Shown: positions 7,735-16,433 of the stretch, one piece after another
Layout: each line of letters begins with the position of its first letter
Numbering within the stretch: the stretch's first letter is position 1
Assembly (NCBI RefSeq): GCF_003852715.1
Contig: NZ_RIAV01000008.1
Coordinates: forward strand, 1-64,000
Direction of reading: 5' to 3'
Length of the DNA: 64,000 nt
Origin: Ectobacillus antri
GTDB taxonomy: Bacteria; Bacillota; Bacilli; Bacillales; Bacillaceae_G
The notes under the pieces: generated by a model
Database searches by the model: none
Told to the model about the DNA's origin: nothing
What the model saw: only the letters and a program-made list of their open reading frames with translations
Made by a program: the position numbers and the translations under genes

Positions 7735-8520
7735 TTATAATCCTTTTACTAAGCCGCCGTCGACGAGAAGGGAATTTCCTGTCATATAAGTGTTAGCGTC
7801 TGATACTAAAAATGTAACGACATTTGCGAACTCTTGTGGCTGTCCGTAGCGTCCAAGAGGGATGTTACGCTCAAAGTTTGCCCTCATTTCATCTTTGCTT
7901 AGACCATGCTTGGCAGCATTCATTTCGTCTAATACTGCAACGCGATCCGTGGCGATACGCCCAGGTGCAACAGTATTAATTAAAATACCGTATGGTGCGA
8001 GTTCGCTTGCTAATGTTTTGGTTAAACCTGTAATGCCTACTCTAAAAGTGTTAGAGAGGAGTAAGCCGGGAATCGGTTCTTTTACAGATGAAGAGGCGAT
8101 GTTGATAATTTTACCGCCTTTTTCTTTTAAATAGGGTAGAGCTGCCCGAATCAAACGGATATGACTCAGTAGATTGAGCTCAAACGCGCCTTGCCAATCT
8201 TCATCGGAAAGTTGCTCAAATGTGCCGAGCTTTGGTCCGCCTGCATTGTTAATCAGAATATCCAGAGAGCCGAATGCTTCTACAGTTGCAGCAACAGCAG
8301 CTGTGATTTGTTTTGAATTGGTGACATCGCAAACGTTATACATAACCCGGCCTGTCCCAATTTTTTGTAATTCCTGCTGTACTTCTTGAAGCTTCTCTTC
8401 ATTTCTACTCATCAACATAACATTGGTGCCTTCACGTACAAGTTGTATTGCAATTGCTTTGCCTAGTCCTTGACTGGAGGCGGATACAAGTGCGCTTTTA
8501 CCTTGTAAGTTTAAATCCAT
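7735..8520 (-). CDS. short-chain dehydrogenase/reductase with atypical active site
   Basis: 261 aa Rossmann-fold SDR, start ATG behind AAAGGAGG (the frame upstream to 8562 is leader). Marks: a cofactor loop SASSQGLGKAIA in place of TGxxxGIG, LDILINNAGG, IINIASSS and the C-terminal MTGNSLLVDGG typical of 3-oxoacyl-ACP-reductase-like SDRs. The catalytic YxxxK is replaced by SNTFR (Ser for Tyr, Arg for Lys), so classical chemistry is doubtful. Several Bacillus SDRs of this sub-branch share an altered site, so this may be a family trait rather than decay. Substrate unknown. Confidence 0.85.
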   Translation of the reverse strand: MDLNLQGKSALVSASSQGLGKAIAIQLVREGTNVMLMSRNEEKLQEVQQELQKIGTGRVMYNVCDVTNSKQITAAVAATVEAFGSLDILINNAGGPKLGTFEQLSDEDWQGAFELNLLSHIRLIRAALPYLKEKGGKIINIASSSVKEPIPGLLLSNTFRVGITGLTKTLASELAPYGILINTVAPGRIATDRVAVLDEMNAAKHGLSKDEMRANFERNIPLGRYGQPQEFANVVTFLVSDANTYMTGNSLLVDGGLVKGL

Positions 8521-8715
8521 TTGAATTCCTCCTTTATCTAACATATAGAATGTATACAGCAAATGATTCTACATGTTCAGTATACCGTAAGAGTACAGGT
8601 ATTCTACAGGTAAATTTACAATAATTTACCTGTATTTAACCGTTCTCTTATATTTCCTTTATATATTATCGCTAAGATAAGAATGTACATATTTTACCCA
8701 AAGGAGACGATCAAG

Positions 8716-8871
8716 ATGAACAAGTTTACGAAATCTTTGACGGCACTTGCATTAATGAGCTCTTTACTGGTAGTGGGTTGTAGCAATGAGGAAGAAACAA
8801 AAGATGATACAAAACAAGAACAAGATACAGAAACAAGTACACAGTCTAAAGATGATACAAAGAAAGAATAA
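8716..8871 (+). CDS. small lipoprotein (51 aa)
   Basis: Signal peptide MNKFTKSLTALALMSSLLVV with lipobox LVVGC, then a 30-residue hydrophilic tail rich in Asp, Glu, Lys, Thr and Gln. Start ATG after AAAGGAGA. Would be processed by Lgt/LspA and tethered to the outer face of the membrane. No domain; function unknown. Confidence 0.75.
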   Translation: MNKFTKSLTALALMSSLLVVGCSNEEETKDDTKQEQDTETSTQSKDDTKKE

Positions 8872-8904
8872 AAAAACTCCTCCGCATTGCGGGGGAGTTT
8901 TTTT
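8871..8904 (+). terminator. terminator after the small lipoprotein gene
   Basis: aaactcctccgc-att-gcgggggagttttttt hairpin. Confidence 0.85.
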
Positions 8905-9015
8905 GTCTTTTCCTACAATCAAAGTGTAACTGTTTTAGTTGCTTATTTCATGACTTTTTTGGACGGTGTACTCTATAATAAGTGCGTATTATATAAAAAA
9001 TAAGGAGTATAACAT

Positions 9016-9627
9016 ATGCGTATTTGTATATTTGGAGCAACGGGGCGAACAGGGAAAGAGATTATGCGCCTTTCTCTGCAAGATCATCATCAGATAACAG
9101 CTTTAGTAAGAGGAAACATACAGATGAAAGAGCAAGTTACATGTATAACAGGAGATGCCTGCAATCGAGAAGATATTCAAAGAGCTGTATGTGGAAGTGA
9201 CGTGGTCATAAGTGCACTCGGTACGGACGGGGTCGCTGTTTTATCCCAAAGCATGCCGTTTATTATAGAAGCAATGAAACAAGAAGGCATTTCACGTATT
9301 GTAACGGTTGGCACTGCAGGAATTTTGCAGGCGCGAACAAATCCCAAAATATATCGTTTCCAATCTGGAGAGTCAAAACGAAAATCGACGCATGCAGCAG
9401 AGGATCACTTACGAGCTTATTTAGAGCTTGCGCAATCTGATTTAGATTGGACAATTGTTTGTCCAACGCATTTGATTGATGGTGAGGCACGAGGAGGTTT
9501 TCGCACAGAAGCTCATATGCTACCGGAACATGGCAAGCAAATTACAGTAGGGGATACAGCTTTATTTACATATCAGCAGCTAACTTCTAGCAAATATAAC
9601 AGGAAGCGAGTAGGAATTGCATATTAA
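9016..9627 (+). CDS. NAD(P)-binding atypical SDR (NmrA/YwnB-like)
   Basis: 203 aa. N-terminal glycine motif FGATGRTGKEIM binds the dinucleotide; GSDVVISALGTDG and the region SDLDWTIVCPTHLIDG match the atypical-SDR fold used by NmrA-like sensors and flavin-reductase-like proteins. No classical YxxxK. ATG 9016 follows AAGGAG. Single gene between two terminators. Redox sensor versus reductase cannot be decided. Confidence 0.85.
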   Translation: MRICIFGATGRTGKEIMRLSLQDHHQITALVRGNIQMKEQVTCITGDACNREDIQRAVCGSDVVISALGTDGVAVLSQSMPFIIEAMKQEGISRIVTVGTAGILQARTNPKIYRFQSGESKRKSTHAAEDHLRAYLELAQSDLDWTIVCPTHLIDGEARGGFRTEAHMLPEHGKQITVGDTALFTYQQLTSSKYNRKRVGIAY

Positions 9628-9656
9628 AAGAGGCTGACTTTTTAGCTCACCCTCTT
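9628..9656. terminator. bidirectional terminator between convergent genes
   Basis: aagaggctga-ctttttag-ctcaccctctt imperfect hairpin between a plus-strand and a minus-strand stop codon. Confidence 0.6.
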
Positions 9657-10137
9657 ACAAAACAATGTAAAGTATAAATACTGCAATCATTAGTATTTGA
9701 ATAACAGCTTTTGCGACAGAACTGCTTAAAAAGCTGATAACCGTAGCAAATGCAACAGCAAAGGCTTCCTTGCCGCTTTTCTTATGTAATAGCTCTGTAA
9801 TGAACACTGAGAAAAACGGGACAATCAATAAACCAAACGGAGGAAAAACAAATGAACCTACTAGAATTGATATAACACCAATTCGCTCTCCCCATTTTGT
9901 ACTGCCGTATTTTTTAAGGAAATAGCTATTTGCGATAAAATCAGCAACAAACAAAATAACTGTAAATAAAATCTGTAGCCCCCAAAATGTCCATGTCAGC
10001 TCTAGGTGATTTATCCCAAATTGATAAATAAGAAAGCCGCCCCACAGTACAAGCACGCCAGGAATAATGGGGTACACGAGTCCGACAAATGCGAGCGCAA
10101 AGCAAACAACAATCAAAACCCAAAAGATGGCTGTCAC
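9655..10137 (-). CDS. DUF456 membrane protein
   Basis: 160 aa with about four to five hydrophobic stretches and the glycine-rich segments typical of DUF456 (FVGLVYPIIPGVLVLWGGF at the front, a GERIGVISILVGSFVFPPFGLL centre). I place the start at GTG 10137, 9 nt after AAGGAG; the in-frame GTG at 10143 is too close to that site. Function unknown. Confidence 0.85.
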   Translation of the reverse strand: MTAIFWVLIVVCFALAFVGLVYPIIPGVLVLWGGFLIYQFGINHLELTWTFWGLQILFTVILFVADFIANSYFLKKYGSTKWGERIGVISILVGSFVFPPFGLLIVPFFSVFITELLHKKSGKEAFAVAFATVISFLSSSVAKAVIQILMIAVFILYIVL

Positions 10138-10143
10138 TAGCAC

Positions 10144-10534
10144 CGTCTCCTTTCTAACTATATCCTACAAGTTAAGAATACATGAGGCGCAGAAGAATGT
10201 CGACAGGCAAATGAAAGAGAACGCGCAAACCTAATATCTATCGTTTCTAGCATAGATTCTTTCTGACACTCTTGAAAGTGTTAGCGATTGGAAAACAGAT
10301 ACCTTTTTGCGTATTAGAAACTGTTCACAAGAAATGTGCTTATCATGCAGCTTTTATGCAGATGTTTCGTAACAAGACTTACGATTCGGTTGTGATTTTT
10401 TTATTTGTATTCGTTAACAAAAATGCGGAATAGAGGTTATACATAGCGTATTTTGTCGCATTAAAAAGTATAAAAGTTGTTGTGTTTTTCTTGTTTTTGT
10501 AATAAGGATACGATAAAAGGAAGGAGCGAAGCTG
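10144..10534. other. intergenic region without a recognisable gene
   Basis: 391 bp between divergent genes. A small hairpin acactc-ttga-aagtgt lies near 10266-10281. No ORF with a ribosome site, no repeat core. It must hold the promoters of both flanking genes but none stood out. Confidence 0.5.
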
Positions 10535-10792
10535 ATGCGGGTATGGGAAACAACGCTACAAAAAGAATGGACCTTGCGCTATTGTCAAGAACTTGTTGCA
10601 GAATTAGGTTTATATGAAGCCGACTTTCTATTAAAAACGAAGGATAAAACAATCAATATGAAAAGTTTACTTGGGCTTTGCAGTTTACTTTTACAAGAGG
10701 GAGAACGTGTTACAATTTGTGTATTTGGTGACGATGAAGAGGAAGCGTTACACGCTGTTAAGCAATTGTTTCATACAAATCAACCTTCATAA
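10535..10792 (+). CDS. HPr/Crh-like protein lacking the phosphorylatable histidine
   Basis: 85 aa, ATG after AAGGAG. From residue 38 the sequence KTINMKSLLGLCSLLLQEGE followed by VTICVFGDDEEEALHAVKQL aligns with HPr KTVNLKSIMGVMSL...VTI...GxDExEAL. The HPrK/P target serine (Ser46 of HPr, here in NMKSLLG) is kept. In the HARPA region the histidine aligns with Thr (TLRYCQE), so EI-dependent phosphotransfer is impossible. This is the Crh condition: a regulatory HPr acting with CcpA after Ser phosphorylation, or a repurposed fold. More diverged than Crh itself. Confidence 0.7.
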   Translation: MRVWETTLQKEWTLRYCQELVAELGLYEADFLLKTKDKTINMKSLLGLCSLLLQEGERVTICVFGDDEEEALHAVKQLFHTNQPS

Positions 10793-10795
10793 TTG

Positions 10796-10840
10796 AAAAA
10801 AGAAAACAGAGCTGTTATTCGCGAGCTCTGTTTTCTTTTA
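10796..10840. terminator. bidirectional terminator
   Basis: aaaacagagct-gttattcgcg-agctctgtttt stem flanked by A and T runs, between the HPr-like gene and the convergent membrane-protein gene, whose last codons it overlaps. Confidence 0.8.
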
Positions 10841-11120
10841 TATCCTTAATAATTGTGTGAAGGAGGAGATAAAGCAGATATACCCCAAGATACGCACCTG
10901 CACTTAGAAAATAGCTATTTAACAGCACTTTATGAATGGTCGTCATGAACACAGCATCTTTTTGTAGAACATCACAAATGGACAGTGATAAGATACACCC
11001 GAACGTATAAAGTGCTATATATGAAATAATATCTAGTAGCAACTTGATTTTTATGTACCGGGTTATGAAATAAAGTACAACAGAAACAATGATAGGAGCA
11101 CATATAATTAATAGTTTCAC
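10815..11120 (-). CDS. small membrane protein, unknown function (101 aa)
   Basis: GTG start after GAGGTGA. Three hydrophobic helices (about 1-20, 28-50, 65-92) and a charged tail KDIKENRARE. No recognised family. The C-terminal codons lie inside the shared terminator hairpin. Confidence 0.65.
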   Translation of the reverse strand: MKLLIICAPIIVSVVLYFITRYIKIKLLLDIISYIALYTFGCILSLSICDVLQKDAVFMTTIHKVLLNSYFLSAGAYLGVYLLYLLLHTIIKDIKENRARE

Positions 11121-11373
11121 GATCTCACCTCATTCTACATAATATAAGCACAAGTAACCTTCTTAACATAACAGTAAAGCGAAAGCATTGTACAATTGCT
11201 GTGTGCCTATGAATTTCCTCAGAACGAGCGCTTCTTAATCTCTAACTGTACATTGTCTTTTCAGTTCACCTATCTAAAGACCACCTTATTTTTTCTATCT
11301 CTATATATAGACAAAGATTGCGTGTTCTATTCCTCACTACCTGTACATATATTGCTAGAGAAAGGGTGATAGA

Positions 11374-12516
11374 ATGAAGCGAAGCTATTTTTATGTGCAA
11401 AAGACAAGAGTCTCTAAGCTGTTTTTGTTTATTCTAGTGGCAATTATATCAATGTTTTTGTTTACAAGCATGATGGTAACATCTTTAAAGCATGCCAAGT
11501 CTACTTATTTATATAGCTTCTTGGGAGAGCTTTCAATGAACGGATATATGTACGCGTTTGGTATGGAAAACCATTATTTTACGCAGGAATATCGAAGTTT
11601 AAATAAAGAATCCTCTCTATCAACTCTATTTTTGTCAACTGTAACAAATATTCGTTTTAATGATGTGCGAAGTTTGATTGGAACTGAGCTTCCTGGATTT
11701 ACAAAGTATGATACAGAAATTTTAATAGCGGGGGAAGGAACAAATTACTCTAACCTTCCAATTGAATCTAGCGTGCCGCTGGAAGAGTTAACAAAAGAAA
11801 GAAAAGGAGAAGCCGTCCCGCCTGTGGAAGCTCCAAAACAAAAACCTCCTAGTTCTACGGGAAGCAAAAAGGTTGTTTTTATTTATCATAGTCATAGCTG
11901 GGAATCATATTTACCGATGCTCAATCTTAACAATGATCCAAATGCGAATAAGGCCTCGAGTTCTGTTTCTAACATCTCTATCTTTGGAGATCGGTTGCGT
12001 GAACAGCTGGAGGGTTACGGAATCGGAACAACAAATGATAAAACAGATATTGGAAAACTGTTAATCTCAAAAGGTTTGAATTCAAATAGTTCATATAAAG
12101 TCTCTAGGCAAGTTGTACAAACAGCTATGACTGGAAACAAGGACCTGCAATATTTCTTTGATATTCATCGTGACAGTGCAAGAAAGCCCGTTACAACTAA
12201 AGTACTGAATGGCAAGTCCTACGCAAAATTTTACTTTATTATAGGGGCAGGTAATAAAAATTACGCACAAAATGAGAAGCTAGCTCAAGCGCTGCATGAT
12301 ATGATACAGAATAAATATCCAGGGGTAAGCCGGGGTGTAGGTCGTAAAGATTTTCGAACGGGAAATGGGATTTACAACCAGGATTTATCTGGACAAGCGA
12401 TTTTAATTGAATTAGGCGGTGTGGATAATACAGTAGAAGAACTGAATCGCAGTATAGATGTGCTTGCAGAAGTATTTAGTGAATATTTTTGGCAGGCCGA
12501 ACGCGTTAATGGGTAA
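11374..12516 (+). CDS. spoIIP: stage II sporulation protein P (peptidoglycan amidase/endopeptidase)
   Basis: 380 aa. SpoIIP, with SpoIID and SpoIIM, degrades septal peptidoglycan during engulfment of the forespore. One N-terminal transmembrane helix (about 15-37) is followed by an extracytoplasmic linker and the catalytic domain: FIYHSHSWESYLP (about 167-179), FFDIHRDSAR (about 263-272) and AILIELGGVDNT (about 346-357) hold the zinc and catalytic residues of the family. ATG after AAAGGGTGA. It stands alone here; no gpr gene is adjacent. Confidence 0.95.
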   Translation: MKRSYFYVQKTRVSKLFLFILVAIISMFLFTSMMVTSLKHAKSTYLYSFLGELSMNGYMYAFGMENHYFTQEYRSLNKESSLSTLFLSTVTNIRFNDVRSLIGTELPGFTKYDTEILIAGEGTNYSNLPIESSVPLEELTKERKGEAVPPVEAPKQKPPSSTGSKKVVFIYHSHSWESYLPMLNLNNDPNANKASSSVSNISIFGDRLREQLEGYGIGTTNDKTDIGKLLISKGLNSNSSYKVSRQVVQTAMTGNKDLQYFFDIHRDSARKPVTTKVLNGKSYAKFYFIIGAGNKNYAQNEKLAQALHDMIQNKYPGVSRGVGRKDFRTGNGIYNQDLSGQAILIELGGVDNTVEELNRSIDVLAEVFSEYFWQAERVNG

Positions 12517-12579
12517 TAAACAAGGAATCATTTACTTTAATAGCGAATGTGTATCGTATAAGTACAATGTTATATAAGT

Positions 12580-12755
12580 ACAACTAGAAAAACCGACATT
12601 TTTTGGGGGCGGGAAAGAAGAGCGGGCAATGTATGGTTGCGGTCAGGTCTAAGAGATACGCATGTCAAGTAAGAACATACACACGTAGCGAGGCGTTCTA
12701 GCGCTGTGATTTTCTTGCTGTTTATACGTCGAAAAAATTATGTAGACTTATATAG
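12580..12755 (+). repeat. dispersed ~175-bp intergenic repeat, copy A
   Basis: Nearly identical to 13565-13741: both start with gtagaaaaaccgacatt-like bases, share gcaatgtatxgttgxggtca, acatacacacgtagc, and gctgtgattttcttgctgtt, and end tgtagact-atatag. It fills the gap between spoIIP and the M15 peptidase gene, has no ORF and no inverted termini. Probably a cereus-group bcr-type repeat. Confidence 0.8.
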
Positions 12756-12785
12756 AAAGTGACTAAGATACAAAGAGGGTGAAAT

Positions 12786-13520
12786 ATGAAATTAGTTACC
12801 GGTATAGCAATGGGAATCGTTGTTGTTGCGGTGAGTATATTTGTTTGGAGCAATGAACTGTTTTATATCACGCATCCAGGCCGTGAAAGTATGCAATACG
12901 AAGGAGAAATACTGTTTCCAGATACACAGACAACAGTCACAAAAGAAGGTATTGTCCGCAATCCGGAATCTTTATTAGTGTTGGTTAATAAACAGCGCCG
13001 TTTGCCGAGTTCTTATGTGCCACCTGATTTGGTAATCCCTAATGTGCGATTCTCTTTTAATGGAGATAAGGAAAAGATGAAATTGCGCAAAGAAGCTGCT
13101 AAAGAACTCGCAGCATTGTTTCAAGCAGGAGAAAAACAAGGCATTTATCTATTTGTAGTTTCAGCCTACCGTTCTTATGATAGACAAAAATCACTCTATA
13201 CTATGTATCAGCAAAAAGAAGGAAAAGAAATCGCGGCTGCTTCAAGTGCAGTCGCTGGTACAAGTGAGCATCAAACGGGCTTGGCTGTGGATATTTCGGC
13301 ACAGTCAACGCGCTTTTTATTAGATGTATCGTTCGCAACAACTAAGGAAGGGCAATGGTTGCAGGAGAATGCACATAAATTTGGTTTTATTATTCGTTAT
13401 CCTGAGCATAAGGAGGAAATTACAGGATATACATATGAGCCATGGCATATTCGGTACGTGGGTGAACCGCATGCTAGATATCTTTATGAAAGACGTTTAA
13501 CGCTTGAGGAAGTGATGTAG
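12786..13520 (+). CDS. M15 D,D/L,D-carboxypeptidase (VanY/LdcB type)
   Basis: 244 aa. One N-terminal membrane anchor (about 5-25), then an extracellular M15B domain: AYRSYDRQKSLY, the zinc motif SEHQTGLAVDIS (about 160-171) and EPWHIRYVG (about 219-227) supplying the third ligand and the base. Trims stem peptides of peptidoglycan. ATG after GAGGGTGA. Flanked on both sides by copies of the same repeat. Confidence 0.92.
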   Translation: MKLVTGIAMGIVVVAVSIFVWSNELFYITHPGRESMQYEGEILFPDTQTTVTKEGIVRNPESLLVLVNKQRRLPSSYVPPDLVIPNVRFSFNGDKEKMKLRKEAAKELAALFQAGEKQGIYLFVVSAYRSYDRQKSLYTMYQQKEGKEIAAASSAVAGTSEHQTGLAVDISAQSTRFLLDVSFATTKEGQWLQENAHKFGFIIRYPEHKEEITGYTYEPWHIRYVGEPHARYLYERRLTLEEVM

Positions 13521-13564
13521 AAATAAGGAGAGATAATCTTTTAAATGGAAGACAGAAATATATA

Positions 13565-13741
13565 CAAGTAGAAAAACCGACATTCTTTTTAGGGGTGGGA
13601 AAGAAGAATGGGCAATGTATAGTTGTGGTCAGTGCCTAAGAGAGACGCGTGTCAAATAAGAACATACACACGTAGCAAGGCGTTCTGGCGCTGTGATTTT
13701 CTTGCTGTTTATATGTTGAAAAAACTATGTAGACTGATATA
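13565..13741 (+). repeat. dispersed ~175-bp intergenic repeat, copy B
   Basis: Sister of 12580-12755 in the same orientation, with a few dozen scattered differences. Direct copies bracket the M15 peptidase gene, so recombination between them would delete that gene. Confidence 0.8.
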
Positions 13742-13852
13742 GGTGGGAAGGACGAACCGGCCGTGTGCAATTGTGGTCAGGGGCTAACAAAGGCTCGATC
13801 AGGGAGAAGTTCTCGCCCTTTGTTTTGCTTTTACTCTGAGCTTAGAAAATTA
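13742..13852 (+). repeat. second repeat unit, related core, abutting copy B
   Basis: gtgggaag at the start and gtgtgcaattgtggtcaggg (13762-13781) repeat the core of copy B, after which the sequence diverges into a gggagaagttctcgcccttt hairpin. Looks like another sub-family member inserted next to copy B. Confidence 0.6.
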
Positions 13853-13945
13853 ACTTGCGTATATACCTTTTCTGAAATGCTGTTGATAGACATATATATA
13901 ATATGAATCTGTAAATGCATTTTGTGAAGGAAAGAGGGTGAGGTT

Positions 13946-14368
13946 GTGGCGACGTGGGTAGTATGGCTTTTATTGGGCGGCAGTTTGCTCTTAGCTGAGA
14001 TGTTTACACTTACATTTTATCTGCTGTGGCTCGGACTAGGGGCTGTAGTCGGTGCCACAGTTGCGTTCATGGTGCCGAGTCTGTGGATACAAGTTGTTTG
14101 TGCATCAGTTGCGAGTCTGATATTAACGATTTTTTCAAAACGTATCGTAGGAAAATTTCGCATTGGTAAAGGGTTTAAGGATGCTGTTGACACAATTGTT
14201 GGAAGGGAAGCTGTAGTGACACAAGATATCAGACCGAAACAAAATGGAATTGTCAAGGTCGGGGGGGATACGTGGAGCGCTACAGCGAATGAGGACATTG
14301 TAATAGGTGAAAAAGTAGTCGTTGTGAGCAGGCAAAATACAGTTCTTACTGTTAGGAGGGCGAATTAA
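13946..14368 (+). CDS. NfeD-like membrane protein (short form)
   Basis: 140 aa: two to three N-terminal helices (about 1-65), then the small OB-fold of NfeD proteins (TIVGREAVVTQDIRP, NGIVKVGGDTWSA, GEKVVVV). NfeD partners work with SPFH/stomatin proteins in membrane microdomains, and the next gene is such a partner. GTG start after GAGGGTGAGG; its stop TAA overlaps the next ATG by one base, so the two are translationally coupled. Confidence 0.9.
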   Translation: MATWVVWLLLGGSLLLAEMFTLTFYLLWLGLGAVVGATVAFMVPSLWIQVVCASVASLILTIFSKRIVGKFRIGKGFKDAVDTIVGREAVVTQDIRPKQNGIVKVGGDTWSATANEDIVIGEKVVVVSRQNTVLTVRRAN

Positions 14369-15297
14369 TGGTCGGAACGATTTTATCTGTATTACTGATT
14401 ATCCTTGTTGTTGTATTTGCTGCATTAACAGTGAAAATCATACCACAGCAGCAGGTAGCGGTTGTAGAGCGCTTAGGTAAATTTCATCGTACGATGCATG
14501 CGGGATTAAACATTCTTGTGCCGATTTTAGACCGTGTACGTGTCTATCATGATTTACGTATCCAACAAACGAGTGTACCTCCGCAAAAAGTAATCACAAA
14601 AGACAACGTGCAGGTAGAAATTGATACTATCATTTTTTATCAGGTTATCGATCCTGAGCAAGCAACATATGGTATCTCTAATTATGCGAACGGAGTACGA
14701 AACATTACGACTGCGACAATGCGGCAAATTCTTGGAAATATGGAGCTTGATGAAACTTTGTCTGGTCGGGAGAAAATTTCTACCGATATTCGCTTGGCAC
14801 TTGATGAAGCGACAGAAAAGTGGGGTGTGCGTATTGAACGTGTGGAGGTTGTGGATATCAATCCACCAAAGGACGTACAAGTATCCATGGAAAAGCAAAT
14901 GAAGGCGGAACGAAACAAGCGTGCCATCATTTTAGAAGCAGAGGCGGCAAAGCAAGATATGGTTCTTCGCGCGGAGGGTGACAAGCAAAGTAAAATTTTA
15001 ATTGCAGAAGGAGACCGAGAAGCGCGTATTCGGGAAGCAGAAGGAATTCGACAAGCAAAGGAATTAGAAGCACTTGGTGAGGCAAAAGCGATTGAGGCTG
15101 TTGCAGTAGCTGAACAGCGCCGCATTCAATTGCTAAAGGAGGCTGGATTAACAGAGCAGGTACTTGCTTATAAGTCTTTTGAGGCCTTGGAGACAATTGC
15201 AAATGGATCTGCTACGAAAGTATTTCTACCGACTGGTGCTATCGAGACGTTAGGTAGCATCGGAGCCATAGGGGAGATTTTTAAAGAGAAGTCGTAA
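14368..15297 (+). CDS. SPFH/Band 7 (QmcA/stomatin-like) protein
   Basis: 309 aa: one N-terminal anchor helix (about 2-24), the SPFH domain (RVYHDLRIQQTSVPPQKVIT, VQVEIDTIIFYQVIDP), and a long helical region rich in EAEAAK / AEGDKQS / AEGDREA repeats (about 185-250) that drives oligomerisation. These proteins form ring-like scaffolds in functional membrane microdomains and modulate membrane proteases. Forms an operon with the NfeD gene. Antisense open frames over it are shadows of the repetitive codons. Confidence 0.93.
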   Translation: MVGTILSVLLIILVVVFAALTVKIIPQQQVAVVERLGKFHRTMHAGLNILVPILDRVRVYHDLRIQQTSVPPQKVITKDNVQVEIDTIIFYQVIDPEQATYGISNYANGVRNITTATMRQILGNMELDETLSGREKISTDIRLALDEATEKWGVRIERVEVVDINPPKDVQVSMEKQMKAERNKRAIILEAEAAKQDMVLRAEGDKQSKILIAEGDREARIREAEGIRQAKELEALGEAKAIEAVAVAEQRRIQLLKEAGLTEQVLAYKSFEALETIANGSATKVFLPTGAIETLGSIGAIGEIFKEKS

Positions 15298-15344
15298 GAT
15301 CCTGTCATGCAGGCTCTTTTATCGTGTTTACAGGATCTGACTTC

Positions 15345-15497
15345 TTGGTGGTGTTAAAGTATATTGAAGAGTGGGGAAAAACGCAGGGATGTACTGGTGT
15401 AGACTTAACATCCGGATTTCAGCGTATTGATGCTCATCGCTTCTATGAAAGAGAAGGGTATATAAAGAAAAGCTATTCATTCGGTAAAGAATTTTAA
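15345..15497 (+). pseudogene. C-terminal remnant of a GNAT acetyltransferase
   Basis: Reads VVLKYIEEWGKTQGCTGVDLT then RIDAHRFYEREGYIKKSYSF-GKEF-stop, which is the final helix-strand-helix of a GNAT domain (A/N-H/A-R-FYExxGY). The acetyl-CoA loop and everything before it are missing and there is no start codon or ribosome site. Confidence 0.75.
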
Positions 15498-15654
15498 ATT
15501 TTATTCTTTTGTCTCTGTTAAAGACCCTGTTTGATTAGCTATATCAGGTTTTAGCACAGCCAATCTGCTAATAAAGTACGAACCTCCTTATATTTTATGT
15601 TTACTTCAAGACTTTTCGGAAAAACTAGGAAAGAAACAGAATAGGAGGGAATGT

Positions 15655-16092
15655 ATGATGGAACATCCAATTCAGGGTTTAATGCGAGCGGCGATGGAAA
15701 ACCTCAAGGAAATGGTTGATGTAAATACAATCATTGGAGAGCCTGTGCAAACGGCAGATGGCGGAGTAGTATTAACGGTATCTAAAGTAGCTTTCGGTTT
15801 TGGAGCAGGCGGCAGTGATTTTTCGGCCGAAAGAAGAGCAGAGGATGATCATGCGTTTGGTGGAGGAAGTGCCGGAGGAGTATCTATTACGCCAGTTGCC
15901 TTTTTAGTGGTAAATGATGAAGGTATTAACATTATGCACTTGCAAAACACAACACATTTAGTGGAAAAGGTGATTGATTTGGCTCCGCAGACAATCGATA
16001 AGCTACAAAATATGTTTGGATCTAATAAGCAAAATGAACATACTGATCATTATACGAACCACATGAAAACAAACCCGAATGATCTTGTCTAA
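15655..16092 (+). CDS. ytfJ: YtfJ/GerW-family sporulation protein
   Basis: 145 aa. Family core: HPIQGLMRAAMENLKEMVDV, NTIIGEPVQTADG, SKVAFGFGAGGSDF, a Gly-rich GGGSAGGVSITP loop, and a C-terminal part LVEKVIDLAPQTIDKL. YtfJ (GerW) is made in the forespore and needed for normal germination in B. subtilis. Start ATG after AGGAGGG. Monocistronic with a strong terminator. Confidence 0.93.
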   Translation: MMEHPIQGLMRAAMENLKEMVDVNTIIGEPVQTADGGVVLTVSKVAFGFGAGGSDFSAERRAEDDHAFGGGSAGGVSITPVAFLVVNDEGINIMHLQNTTHLVEKVIDLAPQTIDKLQNMFGSNKQNEHTDHYTNHMKTNPNDLV

Positions 16093-16118
16093 AACCTGTG
16101 CTAGCACAGGTTTTTTGT
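16091..16118 (+). terminator. terminator of ytfJ
   Basis: Perfect palindrome acctgtgctagcacaggt flanked by aaa and tttttt. Confidence 0.85.
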
Positions 16119-16433
16119 ATTATACAATTCTTAATACCATCTACCTGTTAATCAAGAACGACATTATATCCATGATACGTAGCTATTCCAACGTAGCAAC
16201 AAAAGCTATAAGAAAGTACTAGAACTGCTTCTTAAATGTGTCTTGTATCTACACATTAGCCATTTTTCTTTTCTGTCTAAAAAGAATATTGAATTTTCTG
16301 TTTATAGATAAAGAACATCATAGATGATAAGTCTTTTTTGTAACGAATTTGTTACATTAGTATTGAAAATGTAATGGTAAAAAAATACTATTCCTGAGCG
16401 TTCCTCTATGTTTCTGATAAAATTCATGATAGA
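16119..16433. other. AT-rich intergenic region, nothing recognised
   Basis: 315 bp with no ORF, repeat or hairpin that I can support. Contains the unlocated promoter of the next gene. Confidence 0.5.

Noticed and set aside
14682-15125. 147-aa antisense open frame
   Set aside because: Ser/Arg-rich shadow of the repetitive helical region of the SPFH gene on the other strand.
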